A DNA stretch of 64,000 bases, taken from NCBI RefSeq assembly GCF_022346545.1, contig NZ_JAKRNU010000002.1:1-64000 (forward strand), read 5' to 3'. Shown here piece after piece: positions 7,548 through 17,075 of this stretch (position 1 is its first letter; each line of letters opens with the position of its first letter). The position numbers were made by a program, and so were the translations under genes. This stretch comes from Sporosarcina sp. ACRSM (lineage in GTDB: Bacteria; Bacillota; Bacilli; Bacillales_A; Planococcaceae). The notes beneath the pieces were generated by a model that worked only from the letters and a program-made list of their open reading frames with translations, had not been told where the DNA came from and ran no database searches.

Positions 7548-10262
7548 ATGGCAAAAAGCAATTTGCACAACAGCCGTAAATCATTCGAGCTGAACGGAAA
7601 GACGTATAACTATTACCGTCTTGCCGCCCTTGAAGATGCGGGTATCGCGAACATTTCCAGACTGCCTTACTCAGTCAAAGTGCTACTTGAATCCGTCCTA
7701 CGCCAGCATGACGGCTATGTAATCAAAGACGATCACGTCGAAAATCTGGCAAAATGGGGTAATAATGCGGACGCAGGTGCCGAAGTGCCATTTAAACCGT
7801 CCCGCGTCATTCTTCAAGACTTCACAGGTGTACCTGTTGTCGTCGATTTAGCATCACTTCGTTCAGCAATGGCTGAAATGGGTGGAGACCCTGACAAAAT
7901 CAACCCGGAAATCCCGGTTGACCTTGTTATTGACCACTCCGTACAAGTTGACCGTTACGGAACGCTTGATGCATTGCAAAAAAATATGGAGCTTGAGTTC
8001 GAGCGTAATGCTGAACGTTACCAGTTCCTAAGCTGGGCACAAAAAGCTTACGATAACTACCGTGCTGTACCACCGGCAACAGGGATCGTTCACCAAGTAA
8101 ACCTTGAGTATCTTGCGAACGTTGTCCATGCGATTGAAAATGAAGACGGTACATTCGAAACGTACCCGGATACACTTGTCGGAACAGACTCCCATACAAC
8201 GATGATCAACGGTATCGGTGTTCTCGGATGGGGTGTAGGTGGTATCGAAGCGGAAGCGGGTATGCTTGGTCAACCTTCTTACTTCCCGATTCCAGAAGTA
8301 ATTGGTGTAAAACTTGTTGGTGAACTTCCAAACGGAACGACAGCGACAGACCTTGCCCTCAAAGTGACACAAACACTTCGTGCACATGGTGTAGTTGGTA
8401 AATTCGTCGAGTTCTTCGGACCAGGCGTTTCCAAGTTACCATTAGCGGACCGTGCGACAATTGCAAACATGGCTCCAGAATACGGTGCAACTTGCGGATT
8501 CTTCCCGGTAGACGAAGAGGCACTTGATTACATGCGCCTAACAGGTCGTGAGGAAGATCACATCGCAGTAGTCAAACAATACTTAATCGAAAATGATATG
8601 TTCTTTACAGCGGATAAGGAAGAACCGACGTATACGGATGTTGTTGAAATCGACCTATCCCAAATCGTGGCAAACTTGGCTGGACCGAAACGTCCACAAG
8701 ATATGATTCCTCTTACAGAAATGCAAAGCGCGTTCAATGACGCAGTTGTTGCACCTGAAGGGAACCAAGGTTTCGGATTCACACCAAAAGAGCTTGAGAA
8801 GAAAGCGACAATCCATTTCGAAGATGGACGTACAGCTGATATCCAAACAGGTGACATTGCGATTGCCGCAATCACTTCTTGTACGAACACATCTAACCCT
8901 TACGTTATGCTGGGTGCTGGGCTTGTTGCGAAAAAAGCTGTCGAAAAAGGTCTTACACCGCCAGCTTATGTCAAAACATCCCTTGCACCAGGTTCAAAAG
9001 TTGTTACAGGTTACTTGCAAGATTCCGGTCTTGACAAATACCTAGACCAAATCGGATTCACGACAGTCGGATATGGTTGTACAACTTGTATCGGTAACTC
9101 TGGTCCGCTTCTTCCTGAAATTGAAAAAGCGATCATGGATAGCGATATGCTTATGTCTTCTGTTCTTTCAGGTAACCGTAACTTCGAAGGACGTATCCAC
9201 CCACTTGTAAAAGCGAACTACTTGGCTTCACCGCCACTAGTTGTTGCTTATGCTTTGGCTGGAACAGTCGATATCGATTTTGAAAAAGATCCGATCGGTA
9301 AAGACAAAGATGGGTACGATGTATTCTTCAAAGACATCTGGCCGTCATCCGAAGAAGTTCAAGATGTTGTGAAAGCAACTGTTACACCTGAATTGTTCCG
9401 TAAAGAATATGCACGCGTATTCACGGAGAACGAAGCATGGAATGCAATTGAAACAACTGATGAGGCATTGTATGATTTTGACGAGGATTCCACGTACATT
9501 CAAAACCCACCGTTCTTTGAAGGACTTGCAAAAGAACCTGCTGACATCCAAGGACTATCAGGACTTCGTGTCATCGGTAAATTCGGCGATTCCATCACGA
9601 CGGACCATATTTCACCAGCGGGTGCAATCGGTAAAGATACACCAGCCGGTAAATACTTGACTGAAAAAGGCGTCAGCCCTCGTTTCTTTAACTCATACGG
9701 TTCACGTCGTGGTAACCACGAAGTGATGATGCGCGGTACATTCGCGAACATCCGTATCCGTAACCAAATTGCAAAAGGCACAGAAGGCGGCTTCACAACT
9801 TACTGGCCGACAAAAGAGATCATGCCGATCTATGATGCAGCGATGAAGTATCAAGAAAACGGTACAGGTCTTGCAATCATTACTGGTAAAGACTACGGAA
9901 TGGGCTCTTCACGTGACTGGGCTGCGAAAGGTACCTCCCTTCTCGGCATTAAAACAGTTATCGCAGAAAGCTACGAGCGTATTCACCGTTCAAACCTTGT
10001 CATGATGGGTGTTCTTCCACTTCAATTCATGAATGGTGAAAGTGCTGAAACACTTGGCCTAACAGGTGAAGAGGAAATCAGCGTCAATATCGCGGAAGGC
10101 GTAAAACCTCGTGATATTCTAAAAGTGACAGCGACATCTCCAGATGGAACTGTTAAAGAATTCGACGTATTAGCACGCTTTGACTCAGAAGTTGAAGTTG
10201 ACTACTACCGTCACGGAGGAATCCTACAAATGGTTCTTCGCGACAAAATGAAAAACAACTAA
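7548..10262 (+). CDS. acnA: Aconitate hydratase (aconitase A)
   Basis: Aconitase converts citrate to isocitrate in the TCA cycle and, in Bacillus, also binds RNA when iron is short. The 904-residue length and full-length motifs fit the AcnA/IRP1 group. The three [4Fe-4S] cysteines are in [10 protein letters not shown] near residue 444 and [12 protein letters not shown] near 510-514; [22 protein letters not shown] and [16 protein letters not shown] are also intact. The ATG follows AAGGAGGAATTCAGCA. It is monocistronic, with its own promoter region and terminator. Position between the ccd/yneK genes and yneP/yneQ is that of citB in B. subtilis. Confidence 0.97.
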   Translation: MAKSNLHNSRKSFELNGKTYNYYRLAALEDAGIANISRLPYSVKVLLESVLRQHDGYVIKDDHVENLAKWGNNADAGAEVPFKPSRVILQDFTGVPVVVDLASLRSAMAEMGGDPDKINPEIPVDLVIDHSVQVDRYGTLDALQKNMELEFERNAERYQFLSWAQKAYDNYRAVPPATGIVHQVNLEYLANVVHAIENEDGTFETYPDTLVGTDSHTTMINGIGVLGWGVGGIEAEAGMLGQPSYFPIPEVIGVKLVGELPNGTTATDLALKVTQTLRAHGVVGKFVEFFGPGVSKLPLADRATIANMAPEYGATCGFFPVDEEALDYMRLTGREEDHIAVVKQYLIENDMFFTADKEEPTYTDVVEIDLSQIVANLAGPKRPQDMIPLTEMQSAFNDAVVAPEGNQGFGFTPKELEKKATIHFEDGRTADIQTGDIAIAAITSCTNTSNPYVMLGAGLVAKKAVEKGLTPPAYVKTSLAPGSKVVTGYLQDSGLDKYLDQIGFTTVGYGCTTCIGNSGPLLPEIEKAIMDSDMLMSSVLSGNRNFEGRIHPLVKANYLASPPLVVAYALAGTVDIDFEKDPIGKDKDGYDVFFKDIWPSSEEVQDVVKATVTPELFRKEYARVFTENEAWNAIETTDEALYDFDEDSTYIQNPPFFEGLAKEPADIQGLSGLRVIGKFGDSITTDHISPAGAIGKDTPAGKYLTEKGVSPRFFNSYGSRRGNHEVMMRGTFANIRIRNQIAKGTEGGFTTYWPTKEIMPIYDAAMKYQENGTGLAIITGKDYGMGSSRDWAAKGTSLLGIKTVIAESYERIHRSNLVMMGVLPLQFMNGESAETLGLTGEEEISVNIAEGVKPRDILKVTATSPDGTVKEFDVLARFDSEVEVDYYRHGGILQMVLRDKMKNN

Positions 10263-10273
10263 TGCCAAATAGG

Positions 10274-10316
10274 GTGTAGACAAAGTATTGTTTAACTTTG
10301 TCTACACTCTTTTTTA
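10274..10316 (+). terminator. Rho-independent terminator of aconitase gene
   Basis: GTGTAGACAAAGT and ACTTTGTCTACAC form a 13-bp stem with a nine-base loop, followed by TCTTTTTT. Confidence 0.9.
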
Positions 10317-10344
10317 GTGAATAAACCATAAGCAGGTATCTCTT

Positions 10345-10531
10345 TCAGCCTGATTGAAAACGCTTGTCATGTGGAAGGTAGGCTAAGAGCGCGACGTCCT
10401 GTCGCAACGCCTGCATGACTCGCTTCCTGCGAGCCCGCGCGAAGTCGAGCGAAGACGCGAATCGAACTAAAGTTCATGAGCGGACGAGCGAGACGAGCAA
10501 CAACGGGTGCGAGCGTTTGTCAACAGGCTGA
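10345..10531. repeat. MITE-like GC-rich intergenic element with imperfect terminal inverted repeats
   Basis: About 187 bases are flanked by TCAGCCTGATTGAAAACGCT at the left and the inverted form of TCAGCCTGTTGACAAACGCT at the right. The interior is far richer in G+C than its surroundings and full of short complementary segments (for example GCGCGACGTCCTGTCGC and GAAGTCGAGCGAAGACGC). There is no coding potential. The layout is that of a miniature inverted-repeat element or a family-specific extragenic repeat; no second copy lies in this window. Confidence 0.6.
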
Positions 10532-10560
10532 GGTGTCCGAGTGAATCGGGCACCTTTTTT
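10531..10560 (+). terminator. Hairpin with U-run after the MITE-like element
   Basis: AGGTGtCCGA pairs with TCGGgCACCT around GTGAA, followed by TTTTTTC. It could be the original outer terminator of the aconitase region or part of the repeat's edge. Confidence 0.6.
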
Positions 10561-10598
10561 CTTCGACATTTTGTATAATGGACAAAGAGGTGAGCAAT

Positions 10599-11024
10599 GT
10601 GCATATTAGCGAAAAAGAAATTGAAATCAGATACGCGGAAACCGATCAAATGGGAGTCGTCTATCATGCGAATTATTTAGTTTGGATGGAAATCGGACGG
10701 ACCAAATTGATTGAAGATCTCGGTTTTACATATGCCGGTTTGGAAGCAAGCGGCTATTTATCGCCGGTAACGGATTTATCGATCCAATATAAGGCTGCGA
10801 TGAAATACGGACAAAAGGCGACAGTCCGCACATGGATCGAGTCACATGATAGGCTGCGCACGACATACGGCTATGAGATTCTTCACGAAGATGGAAAAGT
10901 GGCAGCAGCAGCCACTTCGGAACATGTTCTCGTCAAGAAAGAAAACTTTCGACCAGTTTCCTTGCAGAAAGTCGATCCGGCATGGGATGCTAAATACCGG
11001 GAGATTCGAAAGGTGAAAGACTGA
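10599..11024 (+). CDS. yneP: Acyl-CoA thioesterase, YneP/YbgC-like hot-dog fold
   Basis: The protein (141 residues from GTG) belongs to the 4-hydroxybenzoyl-CoA thioesterase family: RYAETDQMGVVYHANYLVWMEIGR is almost identical to the family's catalytic signature, with the active Asp in ETDQMG. It should hydrolyse acyl-CoA esters in the cytosol. AAAGAGGTG precedes the GTG start by eight bases; the in-frame ATG 21 bases upstream overlaps no ribosome site. Order and sequence type match B. subtilis yneP, next to yneQ. Confidence 0.85.
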   Translation: MHISEKEIEIRYAETDQMGVVYHANYLVWMEIGRTKLIEDLGFTYAGLEASGYLSPVTDLSIQYKAAMKYGQKATVRTWIESHDRLRTTYGYEILHEDGKVAAAATSEHVLVKKENFRPVSLQKVDPAWDAKYREIRKVKD

Positions 11025-11025
11025 T

Positions 11026-11337
11026 ATGGCGTTCGGCATACAACGGGCGGAACTGAAAGCATGGAAAAAAGCGGTCAGTGATGGCGACATCGCTTTTTTG
11101 ACCCATTACTGGCTTGATGACCGTTTTCCCGGATGCAAAACGGTGACCAAAGCGGGTTGCGCGAATGTTGAAAAGTTGATTGAATGGGGAAAACAATATG
11201 GATTGAAACCGGAATGGATCGATATGCGGAATGATTATCCTCATTTCGACTTATTTGGAAACGAAGAACGAACTATTCTGGAAAACGAAGGCTTTATCGA
11301 CCAATTGGAACGATTCGGCCTAAGGACAAAAGCGTAG
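11026..11337 (+). CDS. yneQ: YneQ-like conserved protein
   Basis: This 103-residue soluble protein starts one base after the yneP stop and so belongs to the same operon. It has the look of B. subtilis YneQ: MAFGIQRAELKAWKKAVSDGDIAFLTHYWLDDRFPGCKTVTKAGCANVEKLIEWG. Conserved Trp, His and Cys residues and absence of membrane segments are visible, but no biochemical role is known. It marks the left border of the conserved yne gene order; the next B. subtilis gene, yneR, is found only at 24655, after the accessory island. Confidence 0.75.
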   Translation: MAFGIQRAELKAWKKAVSDGDIAFLTHYWLDDRFPGCKTVTKAGCANVEKLIEWGKQYGLKPEWIDMRNDYPHFDLFGNEERTILENEGFIDQLERFGLRTKA

Positions 11338-11454
11338 GGCATTGAGCCTTATGCTTTTTCTATTTTTAATCGATCTGTCTAAGCCTAAGCGCTACGCTTA
11401 CAGCATAAGAATGAAAGGAGGCAATAGGGGTGCAATTGAAAGGTGAAATGATAA

Positions 11455-12672
11455 ATGGAAACCATCTTATTTATTGAAACAACCAAATTGGGTTCGAGCA
11501 GGGAAGCGCTAAAAGTTGCTGCGCGATTAGGCTATCGTACAGTATTGTTAACGGAAAGAAGGAGTTTTATCGAGCAACAGGATGAATTTGCAGAGGTTGC
11601 ACAAATGATTCATTTTGAAAAATTGACAGAAGAGCGAATTCGCACTACGATTAACCAGCTTCAAGAGCAAGGGGCTATTATGAAGACGATCATCAGTTTT
11701 GTAGACCCGTTTGTATCAATCGCTGCACAACTTGCAAATGAATATTGTGGTGCCCAAATTTCCGTTGAAGCTTTGAAAATAATGGAAGACAAAGCGGCAA
11801 CAAGAAAAGAATTGAAACAACATGACGCGACCCCAAATTTTGAAATCATTGATCTCAGAGACGATTGGGCACGTCTGATCCATAATGGGTACAAATATCC
11901 AATGATCGTTAAGTCAGCCCTTTCTAAAGCCTCCAAGGATGTCTACGTCGTTGAAAATAAAATAGAGATGCAAAAGATACTGAAGAAATTGACGAAGCAA
12001 GATTGTCACCAAAAAATAATACTGGAGGAATACTTAGACGGACCCCAATATTTAGTCGAGGTGCTTGTGCGCAGCGAAAAGAGCACGATTGTGGCGATTG
12101 TTCAACAAGACATCACGCAAAACCTCAAGTTCATTGTAACCGGTTATGCGGTCAAGCTGGATGTGAAAGATGAATTCTATCAGAAACTTGTTCAAGCAGT
12201 TGAATCAATCATAAAGGAACTTAAGATTTCAAATGCTGCTTGTCATCTTGAATGCAGATTTGTAAATGGGGAGTGGAAGCTCATTGAAATGAATCCAAGG
12301 ATAGCTGGTGGAGCGATGAATCGTATGATAGAAGAAGCATTTGGCATTCATCTCGTTGGAGAAACGATTAAACTATATCTCGGTATTGAACCCGATTTGA
12401 CAAGGAAATTTGAGAAATCCATTTACACCCGCTATATAATCATTGGATCTTGTGGCTACCTCTTAAAAGTAATAGGTGAACAGAAGGCCAAAGCACAACC
12501 TGGCGTAAAAGAGGTCTCTATCAAACCCGGAAAAGGAACGATCATGATGCCTGCGCTTTCCATGGGGCATCGTTACGGATATGTGATCGCTTCCGGAGAT
12601 ACTCCAGAAGAAGCAAAGACAAACGCGGTGAATGCCGCCAATCACATCAAATTCTACTTGGAACTACTGTAG
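11455..12672 (+). CDS. ATP-grasp carboxylate-amine ligase, copy 1
   Basis: The 405-residue enzyme has a Rossmann-like preATP-grasp part (1-100), a central ATP-grasp fold and a C-terminal carboxylase-like domain (ALSMGHRYGYVIASGDTPEEA). Catalytic features are present: IILEEYLDGPQYLVEVLV near 185-202, HLECRF near 264 and EMNPRIAGGAMNRM near 277, giving the Glu and Asn ligands for Mg-ATP. The set resembles L-amino-acid ligases of the BacD type, which join amino acids through an acyl phosphate. It is paralogous to the gene at 15599. AAAGGTG precedes the ATG. Substrates cannot be predicted from the sequence alone. Confidence 0.85.
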   Translation: METILFIETTKLGSSREALKVAARLGYRTVLLTERRSFIEQQDEFAEVAQMIHFEKLTEERIRTTINQLQEQGAIMKTIISFVDPFVSIAAQLANEYCGAQISVEALKIMEDKAATRKELKQHDATPNFEIIDLRDDWARLIHNGYKYPMIVKSALSKASKDVYVVENKIEMQKILKKLTKQDCHQKIILEEYLDGPQYLVEVLVRSEKSTIVAIVQQDITQNLKFIVTGYAVKLDVKDEFYQKLVQAVESIIKELKISNAACHLECRFVNGEWKLIEMNPRIAGGAMNRMIEEAFGIHLVGETIKLYLGIEPDLTRKFEKSIYTRYIIIGSCGYLLKVIGEQKAKAQPGVKEVSIKPGKGTIMMPALSMGHRYGYVIASGDTPEEAKTNAVNAANHIKFYLELL

Positions 12673-12708
12673 GATTTTTAGAAATCCTCTCCAAAATCTC
12701 TCTCCCGG

Positions 12709-12717
12709 CATACACTA
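12709..12717 (+). promoter_or_regulatory. CATACACTA, sporulation-type -10 element before the CotZ-type gene
   Basis: The nonamer matches the CATAnnnTA -10 consensus of mother-cell sigma factors SigE/SigK and lies 56 bases before the GTG start. No clear AC -35 is seen at 16-17 bases, so SigK assignment is tentative. Confidence 0.35.
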
Positions 12718-12772
12718 AAGTTATAGGATATACGAGTGATAGCTACCCAAGTGGGAAGGGGGACAAGTCGAA

Positions 12773-13180
12773 GTGGGGAAACAAAGTTGTATTTGTCAGT
12801 CGATGAAAGCATTGCTAAAGGAACAATGTATGCTGGCAGAGATGGAATTTCAATTTATCTGTGTATCTAAAAAGGTGGATACCATTCCTTTTATGCTTTT
12901 TTCTGCGCATCAAAATGATCCATTTAAGGCTTTCAATAAATGCATGGCAACCCCTTTTTTTCGATTGGAGAAGTTGGATGAAGAAACATGCTGTGCCGTT
13001 TTATCATTACTTGAAGCCGTTGATATGGAAGGGTGTCCTACTGACTGCTGTGATGATTTATTTGCCCTTCGCAAAACGGAAAGCTGCGTCATTGTTAACT
13101 TAAGATGCTTTTGTGCCATTAACCCCCTTCCTTTAGAGTTCGTAAATCGACCATTTCCAATTATTGAACCAAAATGTTAA
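12773..13180 (+). CDS. CotY/CotZ family spore coat (crust) protein
   Basis: The 135-residue cysteine-rich protein (about 13 Cys) shows the CotY/CotZ pattern: CICQSMKALLKEQ, then DTIPFMLFSAHQNDPFKAF, ETCCAVLSLLEA and a CPTDCCDDLFALRKTESCVIVNLRCFCAI tail (quoted in parts). In B. subtilis CotY and CotZ build the outermost crust by disulfide-linked assembly and are made under SigK. GTG follows GGGAAGGGGGAC. Lying between an ATP-grasp ligase and the YheC/D-MurF fusion, it ties the island to the spore surface. Confidence 0.8.
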   Translation: MGKQSCICQSMKALLKEQCMLAEMEFQFICVSKKVDTIPFMLFSAHQNDPFKAFNKCMATPFFRLEKLDEETCCAVLSLLEAVDMEGCPTDCCDDLFALRKTESCVIVNLRCFCAINPLPLEFVNRPFPIIEPKC

Positions 13181-13309
13181 TCGATGACCGTATCCTCCCG
13201 TCGTCTTTCATAATTCATCTTCTAGTTATAAACGTTTATCCGTATCAAAAGCATTGTTCATCGAATGTACTAGAGAAGGATTGGAGAAAAGACAAAAGGA
13301 GATTATTCA

Positions 13310-15475
13310 ATGATTTTGATAGGAATGTTACATCATCGGAAAGATCCCACCACTGTCATAAAATCCTATGCGTATGCGGTGGTGGCCAAAGCGGAAGGAG
13401 CCCGGTTTTTTTATTTTTCGCCGGGGGAAGTGAATTTTGTCAATCGGACAATTAGAGGACAAGTTTACGAAAATGGTAAATGGGTGGCGCGAATCATGCC
13501 CTTCCCACACGTGATTTATAATGCGGGGAGTCCCGAAAAATTAGCTAAATCGAAAGAAATTATTCAAAAGTTGAAGAATGAAATCCCCTTTACCACTCAC
13601 TCAATCGGGAACAAGTGGAATGTGAATGAACGGTTGAAAGAAGCGAATGAGTTTGCCAACTATTTAATCCCGACAGAGATTGTAAAAGACACGGATCATT
13701 TCTTTAAATTTATGGCCGCATTTGAAAAGGCTGTCTTGAAACCGATTGATGGAAGAAAAGGAAAAGGGATATTTTTAATTACAAAAAAAGACGATGCTTT
13801 TCTAGTTCGGAGGGATAACACAAGTACCCCTTATTCAAGGGAACAGCTATATGATTTTATAAAGGCAAAAATTTCGAAAGGGACACATATCGTTCAGCCT
13901 TATATTCAATCTGTCACGAAATCTGGGCAAGTATTTGATTTCAGGCTTCATGTACAAAAAAACGGAGAAGGCGAATGGGTGATTACCACCATTTACCCAC
14001 GCATTGCTCCACCAGGATCGATCATTGCAAATATTAACAATGGAGGGTTCACCAATTATTTGGACCCGTTTTTACAGCAAGAATTTAAAGAGGAAGCTTT
14101 CAATATCAGGAGGACTTTGGAGTATTTCTCCTTAGCACTTGCAAAACATTTAGATAAGCTTCAAATGATTCAATTCGAAGAGGTCATTGATGAAATCGGT
14201 GTGGATATCGGATTAGATGAGAATCAAAAAATCTGGATTTATGAAGTGAACTGGCGCCCGGGTTGTCCTCCTGCATTCTATTTGGAACTGGATGTAGTAA
14301 TCAATACCATTCAATATGCGATGTATTTGGCACAGAATCAAAAAGTGATTGCGGAAAAAATAAAAGAAATCAAAAAACAGAGCTTTGGGGAACAGAAGGA
14401 AATCCCTATTATCGCAATCACAGGAAGTGCCGGTAAAACGACAACGAAAGCATTCCTAGCATCGATCTTAGCAAAGAAATGGAATGTATTCGAGTCGAAA
14501 GATTATTGGAATACGACAGAACACACGAAAAAGCATGCTGCAGAAATTCAAGCATCCCATGAGGCGGTTGTATTGGAGTATGGCATGGCCTATCCAGGAG
14601 TGATTACAGAACACTGCAGCATCATCCAGCCGAATATTAGCATCGTGACGAATATAGGGAAGGCACATGTCGGGAATTTTGGCGGAGATGTTAGAAAAGT
14701 TGCACATGCCAAATCTGAATTGATCCACGGAATGGACCAGGAAGGCATTTTAGTGCTTAACAAGGATGATGCGAATTCAACGTATTTAGAGACTCAAAAC
14801 TTCAAAGGAAAAATCATTACGATTGGCGTAAACTCGGACGCAGACTATAGGGCTTATGATGTTGCCTTTGGAGATAATGGCATGAACTTCAAGATGGAAC
14901 TTCAGGGGAAGGAAATGAGGTTCTTCATACCGATACTTGGGGAGCATCATGTTTATAATGCACTCAATGCAATTGCTGTCGCTGATTATTTAGGCGTTGC
15001 GCCAATAGATATTAAGCTGGGATTGCTCTTTAGAAAACCGCCGAGACGATTGACCATCTATAATTGCCGTGACAATATCACCCTTCTGGATGATACTGTA
15101 CACTCCCATCCAGAAGGAGTAAGGGCGGCGATCGATGTTCTCTCCAACGTAGGGAAACACCGTAAAATTGCAATCATCGGACAAATGAGGGAGTTAGGAG
15201 ATTTACGGGAGGAGGAATATCGGAAAGTCGGCGAATATGTGTACCAGCAGGAAATTGATATTTTAATCACCTATGGATTTCGAACAGATGACATTGGCGC
15301 ACAGGCAAAAGCAAAGGGATTCCCTCCTGAAAACGTTTATCATTTCACCAATAAAGACAAATTACATGAGTTGTTAGCAGATCTGATTGAAAAAGATGAT
15401 ACAATTCTGGTTAAAGGAGCCAGTAAGACGAATATGTTTGAAACAGTGAAATTTATCGATCAAACATTTAGATAG
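13310..15475 (+). CDS. YheC/YheD-type ATP-grasp fused to MurF-like ligase
   Basis: The 721-residue protein joins two amide-forming modules. Residues 1-340 are a YheC/YheD-type ATP-grasp domain: AVLKPIDGRKGKGIFLI near 139-156, FDFRLHVQKNGEGEWV, and the Mg-site segment IYEVNWRPGCPPAFYLEL near 309. Residues 355-721 are a Mur ligase: P-loop ITGSAGKTTTK near 367, TNIGKAHVGNFG near 446, HAKSEL near 465 with the likely carbamylated Lys, and LDDTVHSHPEG near 593 where MurF has DAYNANP. The usual MurF N-terminal UDP-substrate domain is absent and replaced by the ATP-grasp. This mirrors the order of cyanophycin synthetase. AAAGGAG precedes the ATG. The product is unknown. Confidence 0.85.
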   Translation: MILIGMLHHRKDPTTVIKSYAYAVVAKAEGARFFYFSPGEVNFVNRTIRGQVYENGKWVARIMPFPHVIYNAGSPEKLAKSKEIIQKLKNEIPFTTHSIGNKWNVNERLKEANEFANYLIPTEIVKDTDHFFKFMAAFEKAVLKPIDGRKGKGIFLITKKDDAFLVRRDNTSTPYSREQLYDFIKAKISKGTHIVQPYIQSVTKSGQVFDFRLHVQKNGEGEWVITTIYPRIAPPGSIIANINNGGFTNYLDPFLQQEFKEEAFNIRRTLEYFSLALAKHLDKLQMIQFEEVIDEIGVDIGLDENQKIWIYEVNWRPGCPPAFYLELDVVINTIQYAMYLAQNQKVIAEKIKEIKKQSFGEQKEIPIIAITGSAGKTTTKAFLASILAKKWNVFESKDYWNTTEHTKKHAAEIQASHEAVVLEYGMAYPGVITEHCSIIQPNISIVTNIGKAHVGNFGGDVRKVAHAKSELIHGMDQEGILVLNKDDANSTYLETQNFKGKIITIGVNSDADYRAYDVAFGDNGMNFKMELQGKEMRFFIPILGEHHVYNALNAIAVADYLGVAPIDIKLGLLFRKPPRRLTIYNCRDNITLLDDTVHSHPEGVRAAIDVLSNVGKHRKIAIIGQMRELGDLREEEYRKVGEYVYQQEIDILITYGFRTDDIGAQAKAKGFPPENVYHFTNKDKLHELLADLIEKDDTILVKGASKTNMFETVKFIDQTFR

Positions 15476-15482
15476 CAAATCA

Positions 15483-15534
15483 AAATACCCGAATCATCCA
15501 CACTACTTACTAGTGCGTGATGATTCGGGTATTT
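15483..15534. terminator. Bidirectional terminator between convergent ligase genes
   Basis: AAATACCCGAATCATC pairs perfectly with GATGATTCGGGTATTT around a loop of about 20 bases. It serves the fusion gene and the convergent ATP-grasp gene. Confidence 0.8.
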
Positions 15535-15598
15535 AAAGTTAAAGAATCTAGGAGTTCCCCGTTTATCCCGCATTAACGGGCCAACACGAAGTTTCACT

Positions 15599-16828
15599 TT
15601 ATTCTTTTGTTTCCTCTATCAGATGAAATCGAATTTCGTTTGCAGCATTTTGTGCAAGCTGTTTCGCCTCTTCCATACTTTCACCAGCGGCGATGACATA
15701 GGCATAGCGATGCCCCATGGACAGCGGTGGAATCAATTTGGTGCCTTTTTTAGGCTTCACGTAAACGTCAACCACTCCAGGGGAATTTTTTGCCCTTTTC
15801 TTCCCGGTTACTTTTTCCAATACCCCTTTTTTTGAAACAACGAGATACTGGGTAAAGACGTAATTCTTGCATGTTGGTTTGAGTGAGGGACTCTCCCCTA
15901 AGTACAGTTTCAGTGTTTCTTCTACTAAATTGAAACCAAATGCGGCTTGAATCATTTTATTCATCGCGCCCCCGGATATCCTCGGGTTGATTTCAATGAG
16001 TTTCCAACCATTTTTTGAAAGCCGTAACTCAAGATGCAAAGCACCGTTTATAATGCCGAATTGAGAGATGATGGAATGTAAAACATTTTCAATTCCTGTT
16101 TTCAAGTTACTTGGGACATCCGCATAGACCCCATAGCCCGTAATAATAAACCGTTTACCTTGTGTAATTTCTTGTTTACAAATGCCCGCAATCTGCACCT
16201 TGTTATTATAGACAAGCGCCTCGACTAAATATTGATCACCTTCAATATATTCTTCTAGAATGATGGACTCATCCGGATTTTTTTCCTGCAAGCTGGCAAT
16301 CTGTTTTGTTAATTGTTCATTTCCCTTTGCAAGCAGCACATCTTTGGAACCTGTCGATTTAGGGGATTTCACCATGACAGGAAAGTGGAACTGTGTGTCT
16401 ACTGTGTCAAAGAAATCCGTCTCGCCTGGTTGGATCACAAGAAATTTTGGGGTATAAGGCTGATCATGTAAAAGGTTTCTCGTTTGCTCTTTATTCTCCA
16501 TGATTTCGATCCCTTTAGAGGAGATACGGTTTGGACAAAACGCATCACAAAGTATGGATGCCTGATAGACATTGGAGTCGATAAAGCTGACAATGGTTTT
16601 GATTTCCTTCCCTTTTGACTTGAGCCGATTCACTTCATTTTTCATTTCGGAAATATTGTCTGTATCCACAAAGATCATCTCATGTACATCCAAGTATTCG
16701 TTTCTTTGACGTAGCTGCTTTTCATTTTTGGTGAATAAAACCGTAAAATACCCCATCCGTTCTGCGGCTTGGATCGCTTCTCGACTGGAACCGGATTTAT
16801 TTGTGCCTACAAAGACAATCGTTTTCAA
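15599..16828 (-). CDS. ATP-grasp carboxylate-amine ligase, copy 2
   Basis: This 409-residue paralogue of the gene at 11455 has the same architecture and motifs: an N-terminal NKSGSSREAIQAAERMGYF (copy 1: TKLGSSREALKVAARLGYR), IILEEYIEGDQYLVEALV, LHLELRLSKNGWKLIEINPRISGGAMNKMI (quoted in part) and a C-terminal LSMGHRYAYVIAAGESMEEA. All ATP-grasp ligands appear intact. It is transcribed away from the MurF-like gene at 17076. The start is TTG 16828, because AAAGGAGGT lies six bases before it; a longer reading from 16876 has no ribosome site. Divergence between copies 1 and 2 suggests different amino-acid substrates. Confidence 0.85.
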   Translation of the reverse strand: MKTIVFVGTNKSGSSREAIQAAERMGYFTVLFTKNEKQLRQRNEYLDVHEMIFVDTDNISEMKNEVNRLKSKGKEIKTIVSFIDSNVYQASILCDAFCPNRISSKGIEIMENKEQTRNLLHDQPYTPKFLVIQPGETDFFDTVDTQFHFPVMVKSPKSTGSKDVLLAKGNEQLTKQIASLQEKNPDESIILEEYIEGDQYLVEALVYNNKVQIAGICKQEITQGKRFIITGYGVYADVPSNLKTGIENVLHSIISQFGIINGALHLELRLSKNGWKLIEINPRISGGAMNKMIQAAFGFNLVEETLKLYLGESPSLKPTCKNYVFTQYLVVSKKGVLEKVTGKKRAKNSPGVVDVYVKPKKGTKLIPPLSMGHRYAYVIAAGESMEEAKQLAQNAANEIRFHLIEETKE

Positions 16829-16858
16829 ACGGTACACCTCCTTTAGGAAGCTCCAATC

Positions 16859-16878
16859 AATTACGCCTTGGCGCAATT
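16859..16878. repeat. 20-bp inverted repeat AATTACGCC-N2-GGCGyAATT, copy 1
   Basis: AATTACGCCTTGGCGCAATT lies in the divergent region between copy 2 of the ATP-grasp gene (start 31 bases away) and the MurF-like gene at 17076. The same sequence with one arm mismatch repaired occurs at 18525. No U-run follows, so an operator or mRNA hairpin is more likely than a terminator. Confidence 0.5.
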
Positions 16879-17075
16879 ACCTCCCTTTATATGTTTATGG
16901 AAGAAAACTGTTTTTGGCATGGGTTATGTATCACGAAAGAACGAAAATTAGGAGAGCTGTTCGACAAGAAAATCGGATATTGTGTATGAACAATGGAACA
17001 ATCTAAGTGATTCGTACAAGCAAGATGAGGACATTTACATATAATGCTATACATGAAAGGAGTGAAACGAACGCC

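Noticed and set aside
11430..11477. 15-codon GTG ORF before the first ATP-grasp gene as leader peptide
   Set aside because: It has a fair ribosome site but overlaps the start of the larger gene and shows no codon run or attenuator; too little to call.
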